From: Grimontia indica
GTDB lineage: Bacteria; Pseudomonadota; Gammaproteobacteria; Enterobacterales; Vibrionaceae
Reading direction: 5' to 3'
Length of the DNA: 64,000 bases
Assembly (NCBI RefSeq): GCF_000333895.2
Contig: NZ_ANFM02000026.1
Location: 1-64,000, forward strand
In this document: positions 47,120 through 58,203 of the stretch, piece after piece
How the letters are laid out: each line of letters opens with the position of its first letter
Numbering within the stretch: the first letter of the stretch is position 1
Program-made: the position numbers and the translations under genes
The notes under the pieces: generated by a model
Told to the model about the DNA's origin: nothing
The model's input: the letters and a program-made list of their open reading frames with translations, nothing else
Databases searched by the model: none

Positions 47120-48064
47120 ATGTTTCGGTTAATCACCCCTACCAAGGATGATGAGCTTCAGGCGTATTTTCATTTTCGCTGGAAGATGCTTCGTGAACCT
47201 TGGCGTCTGCCGGAAGGCTCTGAACGTGACGCCTATGATGTGGGCTCTCACCACCGCATGATTGTAGACGCTAAAGGCGAGCCGATCGCTATTGGCCGTC
47301 TTTACCTGACACCGGACAACGACGGTCAAATCCGCTACATGGCTGTGGCTCCGCAATATCGTCAGCGTGGTTTGGGTGCACTTATTCTGATGACGCTGGA
47401 ATCGCTGGCACGCCAGGAAGGCGCGAAACGACTGGTCTGTAACGCCCGTGAAGACGCCATTGGTTTCTATAGCCAGAACGGTTTTGTCAATCAGGGCGAG
47501 CTCAGTGAAGAGCGCGGCCCTGTGCGCCACCAACAGATGCTGAAAACCCTCGATATGATGTCCGATGTCGTGCGCCGCCCGGAATGGTGTCACGAGCTTC
47601 AGCAGCGCTGGGAACAGCAAATCCCTATCAGCGACAAAATGGGTATCCGCATCAATCAGTTTACCGGCTACCGCTTTGAAATTTGCGCGCTGCTCAATGC
47701 CAACCTTAATCCCCATGACTCTATGTTCGCAGGCAGTGTGTTTAGCATGGCAACCCTCGCTGGCTGGGGGATGGTATGGCTGCTGATGAAAGAGCGTCAG
47801 TTGTCAGCAAGCATCGTGCTGGCTGACAGCCATATCCGATACCGTCGGCCGATTCTGGAACGTCCGCGCGCTGTGGTCTCTCTTGATGGGTTAAGTGGCG
47901 ATCTCGATCGCCTTGAAAACGGCCGCAAAGCCCGGGTGAAACTGGAAGTCACTTTCTACAGTGGTGATGAAGTGGCGGGGACCTTCACAGGCACCTACAT
48001 GCTGGTTCCTGAGCAGGAAAAAGCAGCAGATACCATTGAAAGCCAAACATTACTGTTTGGCTGA
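47120..48064 (+). CDS. fabY: FabY/YiiD: fused GNAT acyltransferase and hotdog thioesterase
   Basis: 314 residues. Residues 1-145 are a GNAT domain (acetyl-CoA loop APQYRQRGLGALILMTLE); residues 165-310 are a hotdog-fold domain (FAGSVFSMATLAGWGMVWLLM, SHIRYRRPILERPRA). E. coli YiiD is the same fusion and has been linked to starting fatty-acid synthesis (acetoacetyl-ACP formation). Follows dtd; convergent with the AsmA-family gene, only 13 nt apart, with no hairpin between them. Confidence 0.88.
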   Translation: MFRLITPTKDDELQAYFHFRWKMLREPWRLPEGSERDAYDVGSHHRMIVDAKGEPIAIGRLYLTPDNDGQIRYMAVAPQYRQRGLGALILMTLESLARQEGAKRLVCNAREDAIGFYSQNGFVNQGELSEERGPVRHQQMLKTLDMMSDVVRRPEWCHELQQRWEQQIPISDKMGIRINQFTGYRFEICALLNANLNPHDSMFAGSVFSMATLAGWGMVWLLMKERQLSASIVLADSHIRYRRPILERPRAVVSLDGLSGDLDRLENGRKARVKLEVTFYSGDEVAGTFTGTYMLVPEQEKAADTIESQTLLFG

Positions 48065-48077
48065 TTTTCCAACTTGT

Positions 48078-49967
48078 TTACTGGCGTGAATGGGATAATC
48101 CGCCATTGCCCGTCACCAGGTCCCATTGTCCCGACAGCGTTGAGCGCTGTCCTTCCTGCACCAAACTGAGCGGAGCCAGCCCAATCCGGCCGCGATCGGC
48201 AGCGATTTTTACTTCGCCAAGACTCACTGGCAGTGCCACTTTCTCCGCTTCCCCGCTTTTATCCGCAAACAACATCAACAAAGATTGACCGAAGGATTCT
48301 CCTTGGTTAACGAGCATCACGGTACGGTGCGGTGTGGCTTTGAGATCTCCGGTCAGGCTGTAAGCCAGACTGTCCTTATCTCCACCCAGTGCAGAGACGC
48401 GCACTGAGAGATCATGTTCACCTTCGAGAGGCAGGTTCAGCCCTAACCAGCGCGAATAAATGGCGGTAGGCAAACTGAGTCCTGTGCCTTCAAACAGCCA
48501 AGGGCGACTTGGATTGGTTAGGTCGGCATTAGCCTTAGCGGCCAGCTGGCCTTGTTGAAACGTCAGGCTCAGTGGGTCAAGCCGCCATATGCCATCTTCG
48601 ACGCGCATAGCCAGATACGGAGAGGAAACCGGAATACGGTTGATGCTGGCGGCTTTAGCACTCCCCGTTAGCTCACCTAGCCACATCCCGTTGTGACTGG
48701 CTTGTCTTAGCAGTAAATCTTTTCCTTTCAGGTTGAGACCCATCACCTGCAGTGGGAAAGCCGGATCTGGCACTGTGATGTTCGTGTGTCTCACAGTAAG
48801 GTTGTTCAACCGGATATTGTCAAAACCCTTCCAGTACGTCGAAAGTGATCGGGACAGCCCGTCTTCAAGCTCAAGGGTGAGGCCATTCAACACCAACGAA
48901 CGCAATGAAAGTGACGCTGGTGTCATGTCACCGGCAAAGGAGATATACCCCTCGTCATCTACTTTGGAGGAAAAGGCTCCGACCTCGATACGTGAAGGGG
49001 AAAGCGACATCTCTGCCAATACATCGGTCAAGAGCCACGTGTCGTAGTTAATCAGATTGGCATTGAAAGAAAGCAGGGAGGAAGCATCGTTGGCGGCCCA
49101 CACCAATTCGCCGCCCTGCAAGTTGACTGATTGTGCCGAGAGGTTTAGATGCTCGAGGGTAAGCGTGTCCAGAGATGCACTGACGTCCAGCAAATCAAGG
49201 CGGTTGATGGCAATATCGTAATCTTCGCTCAACGATGCCCACATTGCAGTGAGATTTGAAAGGTTATTAGAAGGCTCAATACGTGCGTCACTCAATGTAA
49301 GCTGGTGGAGTGTGACTTTGCGGTTCTCGATGGTAGCGCTGCCAGTGATATTGCCAAACTCGCTGTTAAACGACAGTCCCCAAATTTCCCATTTTTCCTC
49401 ATTCAGCTCACTGTCGAGCAAGAGGTTGGTCAGTGTCTGGCCATCGATAGAAAGAGAGGGGGTCGAGAATTGGAACTGTCCCTGCCAGCTTCCCCATTTC
49501 TCTTCGGTATTTTGCCAGTTGGCGATTTGAATATCGGCATGGTCAAACGCAAACGCGCTGCTTTGGTAGGCGACATCGTCCAGTGCAAGATGCTTTATAG
49601 ACAGTGATTCCGGAAGTGCCGCTTTGTCGGCTAAATCAATCGTCGCTTTGCGGATCACTACGCTTTGCAATGTCAGCGAACCATCAATGGAGTCCCACAG
49701 CGACAGTGCTGCTGAGGCGTAGCCTGCACGGTAAAGGGTATTGCCTGTTTCCTGTTCAACCAATTCTGGTTCAATCAGTGTGAGGGAAAAAGGCGAGAGC
49801 AGATCGTAATCCAGCGAGCTGGCACGTAAGGTATAAGGCGTGAGGGTTGCCACGGTTTTTTGCACCAATGGCAGACCGTAATTCGTGCTGAGTACGGTAA
49901 TAAGCGCACCCAATGCGACCAAGGTGATAATGACAAGCGAGGCAAACAACTTGGCGAGGAAACGCAT
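48078..49967 (-). CDS. AsmA-family inner-membrane-anchored protein
   Basis: 629 residues with one N-terminal membrane helix (about 6-28, LFASLVIITLVALGALITVLSTN) and a large periplasmic part containing the AsmA repeats and C-terminal segment (VSALGGDKDSLAYSLTGDLKATPHRTVML). AsmA-like proteins are beta-groove lipid-transfer candidates that affect outer-membrane lipid supply. This is a shorter member, similar to YicH-type proteins; the exact subfamily is uncertain. Confidence 0.85.
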   Translation of the reverse strand: MRFLAKLFASLVIITLVALGALITVLSTNYGLPLVQKTVATLTPYTLRASSLDYDLLSPFSLTLIEPELVEQETGNTLYRAGYASAALSLWDSIDGSLTLQSVVIRKATIDLADKAALPESLSIKHLALDDVAYQSSAFAFDHADIQIANWQNTEEKWGSWQGQFQFSTPSLSIDGQTLTNLLLDSELNEEKWEIWGLSFNSEFGNITGSATIENRKVTLHQLTLSDARIEPSNNLSNLTAMWASLSEDYDIAINRLDLLDVSASLDTLTLEHLNLSAQSVNLQGGELVWAANDASSLLSFNANLINYDTWLLTDVLAEMSLSPSRIEVGAFSSKVDDEGYISFAGDMTPASLSLRSLVLNGLTLELEDGLSRSLSTYWKGFDNIRLNNLTVRHTNITVPDPAFPLQVMGLNLKGKDLLLRQASHNGMWLGELTGSAKAASINRIPVSSPYLAMRVEDGIWRLDPLSLTFQQGQLAAKANADLTNPSRPWLFEGTGLSLPTAIYSRWLGLNLPLEGEHDLSVRVSALGGDKDSLAYSLTGDLKATPHRTVMLVNQGESFGQSLLMLFADKSGEAEKVALPVSLGEVKIAADRGRIGLAPLSLVQEGQRSTLSGQWDLVTGNGGLSHSRQ

Positions 49968-50126
49968 TTGGCGGTGTTCTCTCTATGGTTATCAGATGCG
50001 AAAGGGGCAGCGTGTTACGCCGCGATTCTGTTGAGGTTGGCGCAAAAATCAACGTTATTCAAGCAGTAATCTGTTTCAGCGCCAAGGCAATGGAGGAATT
50101 TAGAGATTGTCCGTCAAACTGCAAAA

Positions 50127-50153
50127 CAAAAAGCCCCCGGAGCAGGGGGCTTT
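50127..50153 (-). terminator. Terminator of pckA
   Basis: Perfect 9-bp stem AAAGCCCCC / GGGGGCTTT with a 6-nt loop; TTTTTGTTTT follows on the minus strand. Confidence 0.88.
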
Positions 50154-50181
50154 CTATCTTTATGTTTGTGGCGACGGTCGG

Positions 50182-51813
50182 TTAGTTGAGCTGTGGGCCT
50201 GCTTTCACCAGCGCCTGACCTTCTGGGGTGTCAGTGTATTTCGCAAAGTTGTCGATAAAGCGTTTTGCCAAATCTTCGGCTTTGCTTTCCCACTGCAGAG
50301 GGTCAACGTAAGTGTCACGAGGATCCAGAATATCCGGATCAACATCGTGCAGCTTCACAGGCACTTCCAGATTGAAGATTGGCACCACTTTGGTTTCAGC
50401 TTCTTCAATCGAACCGTCCAGAATCGCATCGATGATCGCGCGGGTATCCTTAATAGAAATACGCTTACCTGAGCCATTCCAGCCAGTGTTGACCAGATAA
50501 GCTTCTGCACCTGACGCCTCCATACGCTTCACCAGTACTTCTGCATACTTGGTTGGGTGTAACGTCAGGAACGCATTGCCGAAGCACGCTGAGAAGGTTG
50601 GCGTTGGCTCGGTGATGCCACGTTCAGTACCCGCCAGTTTGGCGGTGAAGCCAGCCAGGAAGTGGTACTTGGTTTGCTCAGGCGTTAGTTTGGATACAGG
50701 TGGTAATACGCCGAATGCATCTGCAGACAGGAAGATCACTTTGTTAGCATGGCCGCCTTTCGATACCGGCTTCACAATGTTTTCAATGTGATAAAGCGGG
50801 TAAGAAACACGGGTATTTTCTGTTTTTGAACCGTCGTCGAAATCAATGGAGCCGTCGTTGCGAACGGTGACATTCTCGAGCAGTGCATCGCGACGAATCG
50901 CATTATAGATGTCTGGCTCAGCTTCTTTAGAGAGCTTGATGGTTTTCGCGTAACAGCCACCTTCGAAGTTGAAGATGCCGTTGTCATCCCAGCCGTGCTC
51001 GTCATCACCGATCAGTGCACGTTTTGGGTCGGTAGATAGTGTGGTTTTCCCCGTGCCGGAAAGACCAAAGAAGACAGCCACTTCGCCATCTTTGTTCATG
51101 TTGGCGGAGCAGTGCATAGAAGCAATGTCCTGGAGCGGAAGGAAGTAGTTCATCATCGCGAACATACCTTTCTTCATTTCACCGCCGTACCAGGTGCCAC
51201 CGATGAGCTGCATGCGCTCAGTCAGGTTGAATACCGTGAAGTTTTCGGAGTTCAGACCATGCTCCTGCCACTTCTCGTTGACGCACTTCGCACCGTTCAT
51301 GACCACGAAATCAGGTTCAAAGTTTTCCAGCTCTTCTTCGGTTGGGCGGATAAACATGTTTTTCACGAAGTGTGCCTGCCAGGCCACTTCGGTGATCACG
51401 CGGATGCTCAGTCGGGTATCGGGGTTGGCGCCACAGTAACCATCAATCACAAACACACGTTTGCCTGATAGTTGGCGGGTAACGAGGGCTTTAAGGTCAT
51501 CCCAGACGTGTTGGTCGATAGGCTTATTATCATTCGTTCCTTGATCTGACCACCACAGGGTGTTTTCGGTAGTGTTGTCGCGCACAATGTATTTGTCTTT
51601 GGGAGAACGACCGGTAAAAATCCCGGTATCGACAGCCACTGCGCCTAGCTCCGTTACAGTGCCTCTCTCAAATCCTTCCAGCTCCGGCTTTGTTTCTTCA
51701 ACGAAAAGTTGTTCATAGGTAGGGTTACGAACAATCTCTTTAACATCGTGTAAGCCGTGTTTTGACAAATCGATATTATTTGCAACCTTTTTTTCGACGT
51801 TCATGACAGTCAT
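50182..51813 (-). CDS. pckA: Phosphoenolpyruvate carboxykinase (ATP)
   Basis: 543 residues from the ATG at 51813, which has AGGAGC at 5-nt spacing; the longer frame adds 16 residues. First step of gluconeogenesis, oxaloacetate + ATP to PEP. Kinase-1a [13 protein letters not shown], kinase-2 DDEHGWDD, substrate-site GRSPKDKY and the PCK signature LIGDDEHGW are present. The upstream region should respond to carbon source, but I found no clear CRP site. Confidence 0.96.
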   Translation of the reverse strand: MTVMNVEKKVANNIDLSKHGLHDVKEIVRNPTYEQLFVEETKPELEGFERGTVTELGAVAVDTGIFTGRSPKDKYIVRDNTTENTLWWSDQGTNDNKPIDQHVWDDLKALVTRQLSGKRVFVIDGYCGANPDTRLSIRVITEVAWQAHFVKNMFIRPTEEELENFEPDFVVMNGAKCVNEKWQEHGLNSENFTVFNLTERMQLIGGTWYGGEMKKGMFAMMNYFLPLQDIASMHCSANMNKDGEVAVFFGLSGTGKTTLSTDPKRALIGDDEHGWDDNGIFNFEGGCYAKTIKLSKEAEPDIYNAIRRDALLENVTVRNDGSIDFDDGSKTENTRVSYPLYHIENIVKPVSKGGHANKVIFLSADAFGVLPPVSKLTPEQTKYHFLAGFTAKLAGTERGITEPTPTFSACFGNAFLTLHPTKYAEVLVKRMEASGAEAYLVNTGWNGSGKRISIKDTRAIIDAILDGSIEEAETKVVPIFNLEVPVKLHDVDPDILDPRDTYVDPLQWESKAEDLAKRFIDNFAKYTDTPEGQALVKAGPQLN

Positions 51814-52063
51814 AGGTGCTCCTTGGGTAAGATGTAATGTAACTGTCGTCCATGCTAGCAACCTGAATTAGTCAATTCAGAGAGTTAACTCAAAAAATAA
51901 CCACAAACAAATTAAGGGTTTGTAATAGTCTTAACCAGTCTGTACTTATAATATTACCGTCATGTTGCGCATGTGTGCCACACGAGATTGGTTATTATTT
52001 GTACAAAATTAAGAGGTTAGCGTTCAGCGTACTTTTTTTGCGAAAAGTGGAGATTTGGCAGAA
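51814..52063. other. pckA promoter region
   Basis: AT-rich 250 bp between the hslO terminator and pckA. TATTAT/TATAAG near 51945-51955 on the minus strand are candidate -10 elements. An 11-bp perfect palindrome GTGTGCCACAC lies at 51973-51983; its spacing does not fit CRP. No open frame of note. Confidence 0.4.
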
Positions 52064-52089
52064 AAAAACCGGCTCAGAGGCCGGTTTTT
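52062..52089. terminator. Terminator of hslO
   Basis: CCGGC / GCCGG stem extended by A/T pairs; A7 on the left gives a T-run on the minus strand. Confidence 0.8.
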
Positions 52090-52125
52090 GAAGGATTTTT
52101 AACCATTAATTATTTAAGAAAATTA

Positions 52126-53001
52126 TTAATGTACGGCTTCTGATGAAGGGCCGTTTTGGTCAAAAATTGCTGAAATATCAACAGAATCGAATTCATAGTC
52201 AGCACCGCAGTAGTCGCAGTGAAGTTTGATATTTCCAGTCTCAGCGACCATTTTTTCAACTTCCTGACGCTCAATGGCAGCAATTGCAGAAGCGCTGCGC
52301 TCACGCGAGCATGAACACTTGAATGTCACACTTTTTGGCTCGTAGACTTTCACATTTTCTTGGTGGTAAAGACGGTATAATACTTCCTGCGCTTCCAGCG
52401 AGAACAGCTCTTCGTTTTTCACTGTCTCAGTCAGTTTTGCCAGATGATCGAAATCGTCTTCTTTGCCCATGCCATCCGGCAATACTTGCAACAGCATGCC
52501 AGCCGCTTTTGATTGGCCGTCCGCTTCCCCGGTGCGTAACCATAGACGGGTTTTCAGCTGTTCAGAACGTGCGAAGTAATCTTCCAGACATTCCTGAAGC
52601 GTGTCACCTTCCAAACCGACGATGCCTTGGTAGCGCTCGCCTTGCTCCGGCTCGATGGTGATCACAATGTGACCTTTACCCATGAGTTCTGGCAGGGTTG
52701 CGGTTTCTGGCAGATCGCCGTTCCAGCGTGCCGTGCCGCGAAGCACCTGATTGTGGTTACCGTTGATAACAATCAGAGATACTGGGCCGTCACCTTGAAT
52801 TTGTACGGTAATGCTGCCTTCAAACTTCAGCGTTGCTGTCAGCAGGCTGGTTGCTACCATCAGCTCTCCCAGCAGGTTTTTTACCGGTGCCGGATAGCTT
52901 TTGCTGCCCGTCAGCTGTTGGAATGAATCAGAAAGTTGAACCAGTTCGCCGCGTACAGAGACGCCATCGAACAAGTAACGGTGCAGACTGTCTTGTGCCA
53001 T
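52126..53001 (-). CDS. hslO: Redox-regulated chaperone Hsp33
   Basis: 291 residues. Holdase activated by oxidation of a C-terminal zinc site: the four cysteines are in FKCSCSRE and [10 protein letters not shown]-terminal chaperone fold [20 protein letters not shown] and the conserved GDGP and [11 protein letters not shown] motifs. CGGAGAAG ribosome site; 18 nt after hslR. Confidence 0.96.
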   Translation of the reverse strand: MAQDSLHRYLFDGVSVRGELVQLSDSFQQLTGSKSYPAPVKNLLGELMVATSLLTATLKFEGSITVQIQGDGPVSLIVINGNHNQVLRGTARWNGDLPETATLPELMGKGHIVITIEPEQGERYQGIVGLEGDTLQECLEDYFARSEQLKTRLWLRTGEADGQSKAAGMLLQVLPDGMGKEDDFDHLAKLTETVKNEELFSLEAQEVLYRLYHQENVKVYEPKSVTFKCSCSRERSASAIAAIERQEVEKMVAETGNIKLHCDYCGADYEFDSVDISAIFDQNGPSSEAVH

Positions 53002-53019
53002 GGGATAACTTCTCCGGCG

Positions 53020-53430
53020 TTAATCGTTACTGTGTCTAAATTTGATAATATCGCGTCGCTGCTTTTTGTCAGGACGACGATCTGGACTTGGGTTGTGTGC
53101 ATTTAGCTGACGCTCAAGGCTTCGTTGTTCCCTGCGCGTCACGCTTTCATTGGTTTCACTGTAAAGGGCCTGAGCCTCCGGCGCGCCGCGGCGACGCTCA
53201 CTCAGTTGTTCGACGATGATGATTTTCTCATCAAAGCCTTGTCTCAGTTTGATCTCTGCGCCGATTTCTACCAGTTTGCTCGGTTTGGAACGTTGGCCGT
53301 TGTAGTGAACCTTGCCACCATCAATCATATTTCTGGCGATGGTTCGGGTTTTATAAAAACGTGCCGCCCACAGCCATTTATCCAGTCTGACCTGCAGATC
53401 CTGATCAAAATCGTTATCTTTCGAGCCCAC
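53020..53430 (-). CDS. hslR: Heat-shock protein Hsp15 (HslR)
   Basis: 136 residues from the GTG at 53430 (AAGGAG at 7-nt spacing); E. coli Hsp15 has 133. S4-type RNA-binding fold: RLDKWLWAARFYKTRTIARNMIDGGKVHYNG split over residues 14-45, and a very basic C-terminus (RRPDKKQRRDIIKFRH). Rescues stalled 50S subunits that carry peptidyl-tRNA. Operon hslR-hslO as in E. coli. Confidence 0.94.
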   Translation of the reverse strand: MGSKDNDFDQDLQVRLDKWLWAARFYKTRTIARNMIDGGKVHYNGQRSKPSKLVEIGAEIKLRQGFDEKIIIVEQLSERRRGAPEAQALYSETNESVTRREQRSLERQLNAHNPSPDRRPDKKQRRDIIKFRHSND

Positions 53431-53706
53431 TAGACACTCCTTTACATTCGGGGGGCTAAACTTATCACGTTTGCTGAATACGATCAGCATCACAATTCGA
53501 GCTCTTATATGGTGTCCATTCGTCTAACTTTCAAGCCGCAATGGAATCATTCAGACAAAAATCAGTTCTCACTTATCGGCAATGGACAAGAAAACAGGTA
53601 AATTGGTGAGTCAATTTCATATTCTTATTCTAAGGTGCCAAAAGGCATCAGATTGCGGCAATTGACTGAATGGCAATGAAGTGCCGATGTTTGTAACAGG
53701 AAAAAC

Positions 53707-54621
53707 ATGTCTTCGAATTTTGGGATAAAGCGCTTACCTGTCTGGGCGCAACCACAACTAGGAAAAGCGTTCCCGGCTACACTCGCGAAGTGGGTAACGC
53801 GTTTGCTGGTATTGATACTGGCATGGACGCTGGGAAGACTGGTATGGGTTTGGGTGCCCAACTCTGCGCCTGAAGCCGTTTCCGGTGCGCCTGCTGCTGC
53901 GGCGACAGTTGTCGCACAGGGACCCGCCTATCAGCTTGACCAATTGGTCAACCGTCACTTCTTTGGCCGATATAGCGCCAAAGCCGCTCCCGTCGAGAAA
54001 AAACCTGAACCTGTCGTCGAGGCTCCTCGTACCCGCCTGAATCTGACCTTGGTGGGCTTGGTCGCTAGTTCTGAACCTGATCGCGGTTTAGCTGTGATAG
54101 CCAACCGTGGCTCGCAAAAAACCTACGGCATTGGTGAAGCGATAGAGGGGACGCGGGTTATTCTTCGTCAGGTGCAAACCGATCGCGTTATTTTGCGAAA
54201 CAATGGGCGTGATGAAGCGCTGATGCTAGCGGGGGTCGATTACAACCAGTCCAGCTCTTCCCCAGCGCCCACTCGAGCGCAAAGCAAACCGAATATTCCA
54301 AAGAACACGGGTGAAGCTGACCTGAGCAATGTGAAAGCAGAAATCATGAATAATCCGCAAGCATTGCTGAAATACATCACACTGTCTCAAGAGAGAAACG
54401 AAGAAGGGCTGGTGGGTTATCGCCTTGGGCCAGGTGGAGACAGCCGACTGTTCGAACAGGCGGGTCTTCAATCCGGTGACATTGCTGTGGGTATCAATGG
54501 TGCTGACTTGACCAACCCAGCAGAAATGAACCGTATCTGGCAAAGCTTGTCTGATGCCTCTGAAATCAGCCTTACCGTCCAGCGTGACGGTCAATTGCAC
54601 GAAATTTATATCGGTCTGTAA
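53707..54621 (+). CDS. gspC: Type II secretion protein GspC (EpsC)
   Basis: 304 residues: short cytoplasmic N-terminus, one membrane helix (about 29-49), a Pro/Ala-rich linker, the homology-region domain (about 112-180, LNLTLVGLVASSEPDRGLAVI) that touches the secretin, and a C-terminal PDZ domain (about 225-304, GLVGYRLGPGGDSRLFEQAGL) for substrate recognition. First gene of the operon, after a 270-bp gap from divergent hslR. Confidence 0.95.
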   Translation: MSSNFGIKRLPVWAQPQLGKAFPATLAKWVTRLLVLILAWTLGRLVWVWVPNSAPEAVSGAPAAAATVVAQGPAYQLDQLVNRHFFGRYSAKAAPVEKKPEPVVEAPRTRLNLTLVGLVASSEPDRGLAVIANRGSQKTYGIGEAIEGTRVILRQVQTDRVILRNNGRDEALMLAGVDYNQSSSSPAPTRAQSKPNIPKNTGEADLSNVKAEIMNNPQALLKYITLSQERNEEGLVGYRLGPGGDSRLFEQAGLQSGDIAVGINGADLTNPAEMNRIWQSLSDASEISLTVQRDGQLHEIYIGL

Positions 54622-54644
54622 CTGGACTGGAAACGGAGAACGAA

Positions 54645-56663
54645 GTGAATACGTGGAAAAAACGTAAAACATCCTGGTTAGTTGCAGGTGTGCTTGCCAT
54701 GCAAAGCATGGGAGCTTGGGCTGCCGAATTCAGTGCCAGTTTCAAGGGAACAGATATCCAGGAATTTATCGAGATTGTCGGACGCAACCTCGAAAAGACC
54801 ATCATTGTTGACCCAGCGGTGCGCGGTAAAGTGAACGTGCGCAGCTACGACGTGCTGAATGAAGATCAGTACTACCAATTTTTCCTCAACGTACTGTCGG
54901 TTTACGGCTTTGCTGTGGTCGAAATGGAAAACGGTGTGCTGAAAGTGGTGCGTGACAAAGACGCCAAGCAATCGGCAATTCCAGTCGTGGGCGACAATGA
55001 CAATATTCAGGGCGATGCGGTTGTGACCCGCGTTGTCTCAGTGAAAAACGTCTCTGTACGTGAACTGTCTCCGTTGCTGCGTCAGCTGATTGATAATGCC
55101 GGTGCCGGTAACGTGGTTCACTATGACCCAGCAAATGTCATCATGATCACAGGCCGTGCAGCGGTAGTAAACCGTTTGGCTGACATCATTGAGCGCGTTG
55201 ACCAAGCGGGTAACAAAGAAGTTGAGGTCGTTAACCTCAAGCATGCTTCGGCATCAGAAATGGTGCGTATTGTTGAAAGCCTGAATAAGCAAGGCGACGG
55301 CAAGAACACTCCAGCGCTATTGCAGCCAAGTTTCGTTGCCGATGAGCGCACCAACTCCGTACTGATCTCCGGTGAGCCGCAGGTACGCGATCGCATTCGC
55401 CGTCTGATTTCCCAGCTTGACCGTGAAATGGCAACCGTTGGTAATAACCGCGTTATTTATCTGCGTTACGCCAAGGCCGAAGATGTTGTTGATGTGCTTC
55501 AGGGCGTATCTGAAAACTTGATTGCTGAGAAACAGGGCGGTCAGAAGGCTGCTGCCAGCGTGGGTGGCGACGTAAAGATTTCTGCGCATAAAGGCACAAA
55601 CTCATTGGTCATTACTGCGCCACCAGACATTATGCGTGCTTTGGAAGGCGTGATTTCGCAGCTGGATATTCGCCGTGCCCAAGTTCTGATTGAAGCGATG
55701 ATCGTCGAAATGTCAGAAAGCGACGGTGCAAATCTCGGTATTCAGTGGGGCTCACTGGACGGTGGTGGTATCCAGTTTGGTAATACTGGCGTACCAATTA
55801 CCAATTATCTGGCCGCTCAGGAAGAAGCGAAAGACACCACAACGACAGAGTCGCGCTTCGACAACAATAACAACCTGGTTCAGGTGCCAATTACTGAGTC
55901 TGGCGACCCAACGGCGATTGCAGAAGTGTTGGGTGGCGTCAGTGGCCTCGCTGCTGGTGTGGTATTTGGTGACTGGACTGCTCTGGTGACTGCAGTGTCG
56001 ACCAACAGTGATTCCAACATCCTTTCTTCGCCAAGCCTGATGGTATTGGATAACGAAGAAGCTTCATTCATCGTGGGTGAGGAAGTGCCTGTTGTGACGG
56101 GCTCTGCCACAGGTTCCAACAACGACAACCCATTCCAGACTGTTGAGCGTAAAGATGTTGGTGTGAAGCTGAAGATTACCCCACAAATCAACGAAGGTGA
56201 TTCCGTACAGCTCAACATCGAACAGGAAATTTCGAACGTATTGGGCGCAAGTGGCGCCGTCGATATCCGCTTTGGTAAGCGTCAAATCAATACTTCGGTA
56301 CTGGCGGCAGATCAGCAAATGATTGTGTTGAGTGGTCTGATTGACGAGCAAACCAACGAGAGTGAGCAGAAGGTTCCATTGCTGGGTGATATTCCTATCC
56401 TCGGCCACTTGTTCAAATCTACCTCGTCAGGCAAAACCAAGCGTAACCTGATGCTGTTCATCAAACCGACGATCATCCGCACCGGTCTGACCGCAGATGG
56501 CATCACACAGCGTAAGTACAACTACATCCGCGCCGAGCAGATTTTCCGTGCACAGGAAGAAGTGAAGTTGATGCCGGGCGTGACAACGCCAGTATTGCCG
56601 GAATTTGGCTCTGATTTGACCATGCCTGCGGAAGTACGCGCCATTATGGCTGAGCTGAGGTAA
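54645..56663 (+). CDS. gspD: Type II secretion secretin GspD (EpsD)
   Basis: 672 residues from a GTG start. Signal peptide (about 1-26, ending GAWA), N0-N3 domains ([39 protein letters not shown]) and the secretin barrel ([27 protein letters not shown]). Forms the outer-membrane channel. The C-terminal S-domain for the pilotin is present ([17 protein letters not shown]). Confidence 0.96.
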   Translation: MNTWKKRKTSWLVAGVLAMQSMGAWAAEFSASFKGTDIQEFIEIVGRNLEKTIIVDPAVRGKVNVRSYDVLNEDQYYQFFLNVLSVYGFAVVEMENGVLKVVRDKDAKQSAIPVVGDNDNIQGDAVVTRVVSVKNVSVRELSPLLRQLIDNAGAGNVVHYDPANVIMITGRAAVVNRLADIIERVDQAGNKEVEVVNLKHASASEMVRIVESLNKQGDGKNTPALLQPSFVADERTNSVLISGEPQVRDRIRRLISQLDREMATVGNNRVIYLRYAKAEDVVDVLQGVSENLIAEKQGGQKAAASVGGDVKISAHKGTNSLVITAPPDIMRALEGVISQLDIRRAQVLIEAMIVEMSESDGANLGIQWGSLDGGGIQFGNTGVPITNYLAAQEEAKDTTTTESRFDNNNNLVQVPITESGDPTAIAEVLGGVSGLAAGVVFGDWTALVTAVSTNSDSNILSSPSLMVLDNEEASFIVGEEVPVVTGSATGSNNDNPFQTVERKDVGVKLKITPQINEGDSVQLNIEQEISNVLGASGAVDIRFGKRQINTSVLAADQQMIVLSGLIDEQTNESEQKVPLLGDIPILGHLFKSTSSGKTKRNLMLFIKPTIIRTGLTADGITQRKYNYIRAEQIFRAQEEVKLMPGVTTPVLPEFGSDLTMPAEVRAIMAELR

Positions 56664-56667
56664 GGCC

Positions 56668-58203
56668 ATGGAATTGCTGTCCCAGGATACGGAAGTCGAA
56701 GCAGAACTGGCTCAGGACCTTGATGCCCCAATGGTAGCCACACGGCTGCCATTTGGCTTTGCCAAGCGCCATGGCGTGGTGGTGGAGCGAACAGAGAACG
56801 GTTTCCTGCTGTACTACCGTGACCAGCCAAAACCTGCGGTGCTGAATGAAGTACGCCGCGTGCTCGGTCATGGCTTTACACCGATCCAGCTGCGCTCAGA
56901 AGATTTCGAGCCTAAGCTGACCCAGCTTTATCAGCGTGACTCTTCCGAAGCCCAGCAATTAATGGAAGACATCGGCGCTGATAGTGACGATTTCTTTGCG
57001 CTGGCCGAAGAGCTGCCGCAGAGCGAGGATTTGCTGGAATCGGAAGATGATGCACCCATCATCAAGCTCATCAACGCCATGCTCGGCGAGGCCATCAAAG
57101 AAACGGCCTCCGATATCCACATCGAAACTTTCGAGAAGAGCCTGTCTATCCGCTTCCGTGTAGATGGTGTGCTGCGTGAGGTATTAAGTCCTAGCCGCAA
57201 GCTGGCGCCGCTTTTGGTTTCACGTATCAAGGTCATGGCGCGACTCGATATTGCAGAGAAGCGCGTGCCACAGGATGGCCGTATTTCACTGCGTATCGGT
57301 GGACGTGCGGTAGATGTGCGTGTATCGACCATGCCGTCATCCCACGGCGAGCGCGTAGTGCTGCGTCTTCTCGATAAAAACGCTACTCAGCTTGATTTGG
57401 AAAGTCTGGGTATGACTCCGGCTGTTCACGACAACTTCCAGCATCTTATCAAACGCCCGCACGGCATTTTGCTGGTGACCGGTCCGACAGGCTCGGGTAA
57501 ATCGACCACGCTGTATGCAGGTCTGACGGAGCTAAACAGTGCAGAGCGAAACATTCTGACGGTCGAAGACCCTATCGAATTTGATATCGATGGCATCGGC
57601 CAGACACAGGTGAACACCAAGGTGGATATGACCTTCGCCCGCGGTCTTCGCGCCATTTTGCGTCAGGACCCGGATGTGGTGATGGTTGGTGAGGTCCGTG
57701 ACCTTGAAACCGCGCAAATCGCGGTGCAGGCGTCCCTGACGGGTCACCTTGTGATGTCGACGCTTCACACCAATACCGCAGTCGGTGCAGTGACCCGTCT
57801 TCGTGACATGGGCATCGAGCCTTTCCTTGTGTCTTCGTCGCTGCTTGGCGTGCTGGCACAACGACTGGTGCGTACCCTGTGTCCGGATTGTAAAGAACCT
57901 TACGAAGCGGATGCTCAAAGCAAAGCCTGGTTTGAGCTGTCTGAAAACGAACCCCTGACGTTATACAAAGCCAAGGGCTGTAAGAAGTGTAATCACAAAG
58001 GTTATCGCGGCCGTACCGGTATCCACGAGCTTCTGGTGGTTGATACTCAGGTTCAGGAACTCATCCATAACGAAGCGGGCGAGCAGGCGATTGAACGTTA
58101 TGTTCGTGAGTCCACGCCGAGTATCCGTGCTGATGGCCTGATGAAAGTTCGCAAGGGCCAGACCACGCTGGAAGAAGTCCTGCGTGTGACGCGGGAGGGC
58201 TAA
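56668..58203 (+). CDS. gspE: Type II secretion ATPase GspE (EpsE)
   Basis: 511 residues. N1E/N2E domain binding GspL, then the ATPase: Walker [10 protein letters not shown], Asp box [10 protein letters not shown], Walker [15 protein letters not shown], His box [14 protein letters not shown], and a tetracysteine zinc motif CPDC...CKKC. Cytoplasmic hexamer that powers pseudopilus assembly. Very close to V. cholerae EpsE from the [20 protein letters not shown] segment onward. Confidence 0.97.
   Translation: MELLSQDTEVEAELAQDLDAPMVATRLPFGFAKRHGVVVERTENGFLLYYRDQPKPAVLNEVRRVLGHGFTPIQLRSEDFEPKLTQLYQRDSSEAQQLMEDIGADSDDFFALAEELPQSEDLLESEDDAPIIKLINAMLGEAIKETASDIHIETFEKSLSIRFRVDGVLREVLSPSRKLAPLLVSRIKVMARLDIAEKRVPQDGRISLRIGGRAVDVRVSTMPSSHGERVVLRLLDKNATQLDLESLGMTPAVHDNFQHLIKRPHGILLVTGPTGSGKSTTLYAGLTELNSAERNILTVEDPIEFDIDGIGQTQVNTKVDMTFARGLRAILRQDPDVVMVGEVRDLETAQIAVQASLTGHLVMSTLHTNTAVGAVTRLRDMGIEPFLVSSSLLGVLAQRLVRTLCPDCKEPYEADAQSKAWFELSENEPLTLYKAKGCKKCNHKGYRGRTGIHELLVVDTQVQELIHNEAGEQAIERYVRESTPSIRADGLMKVRKGQTTLEEVLRVTREG

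Noticed and set aside
51973-51983. CRP site upstream of pckA
   Set aside because: GTGTGCCACAC is palindromic, but the half-sites are too close (1-bp centre instead of a 6-bp spacer).
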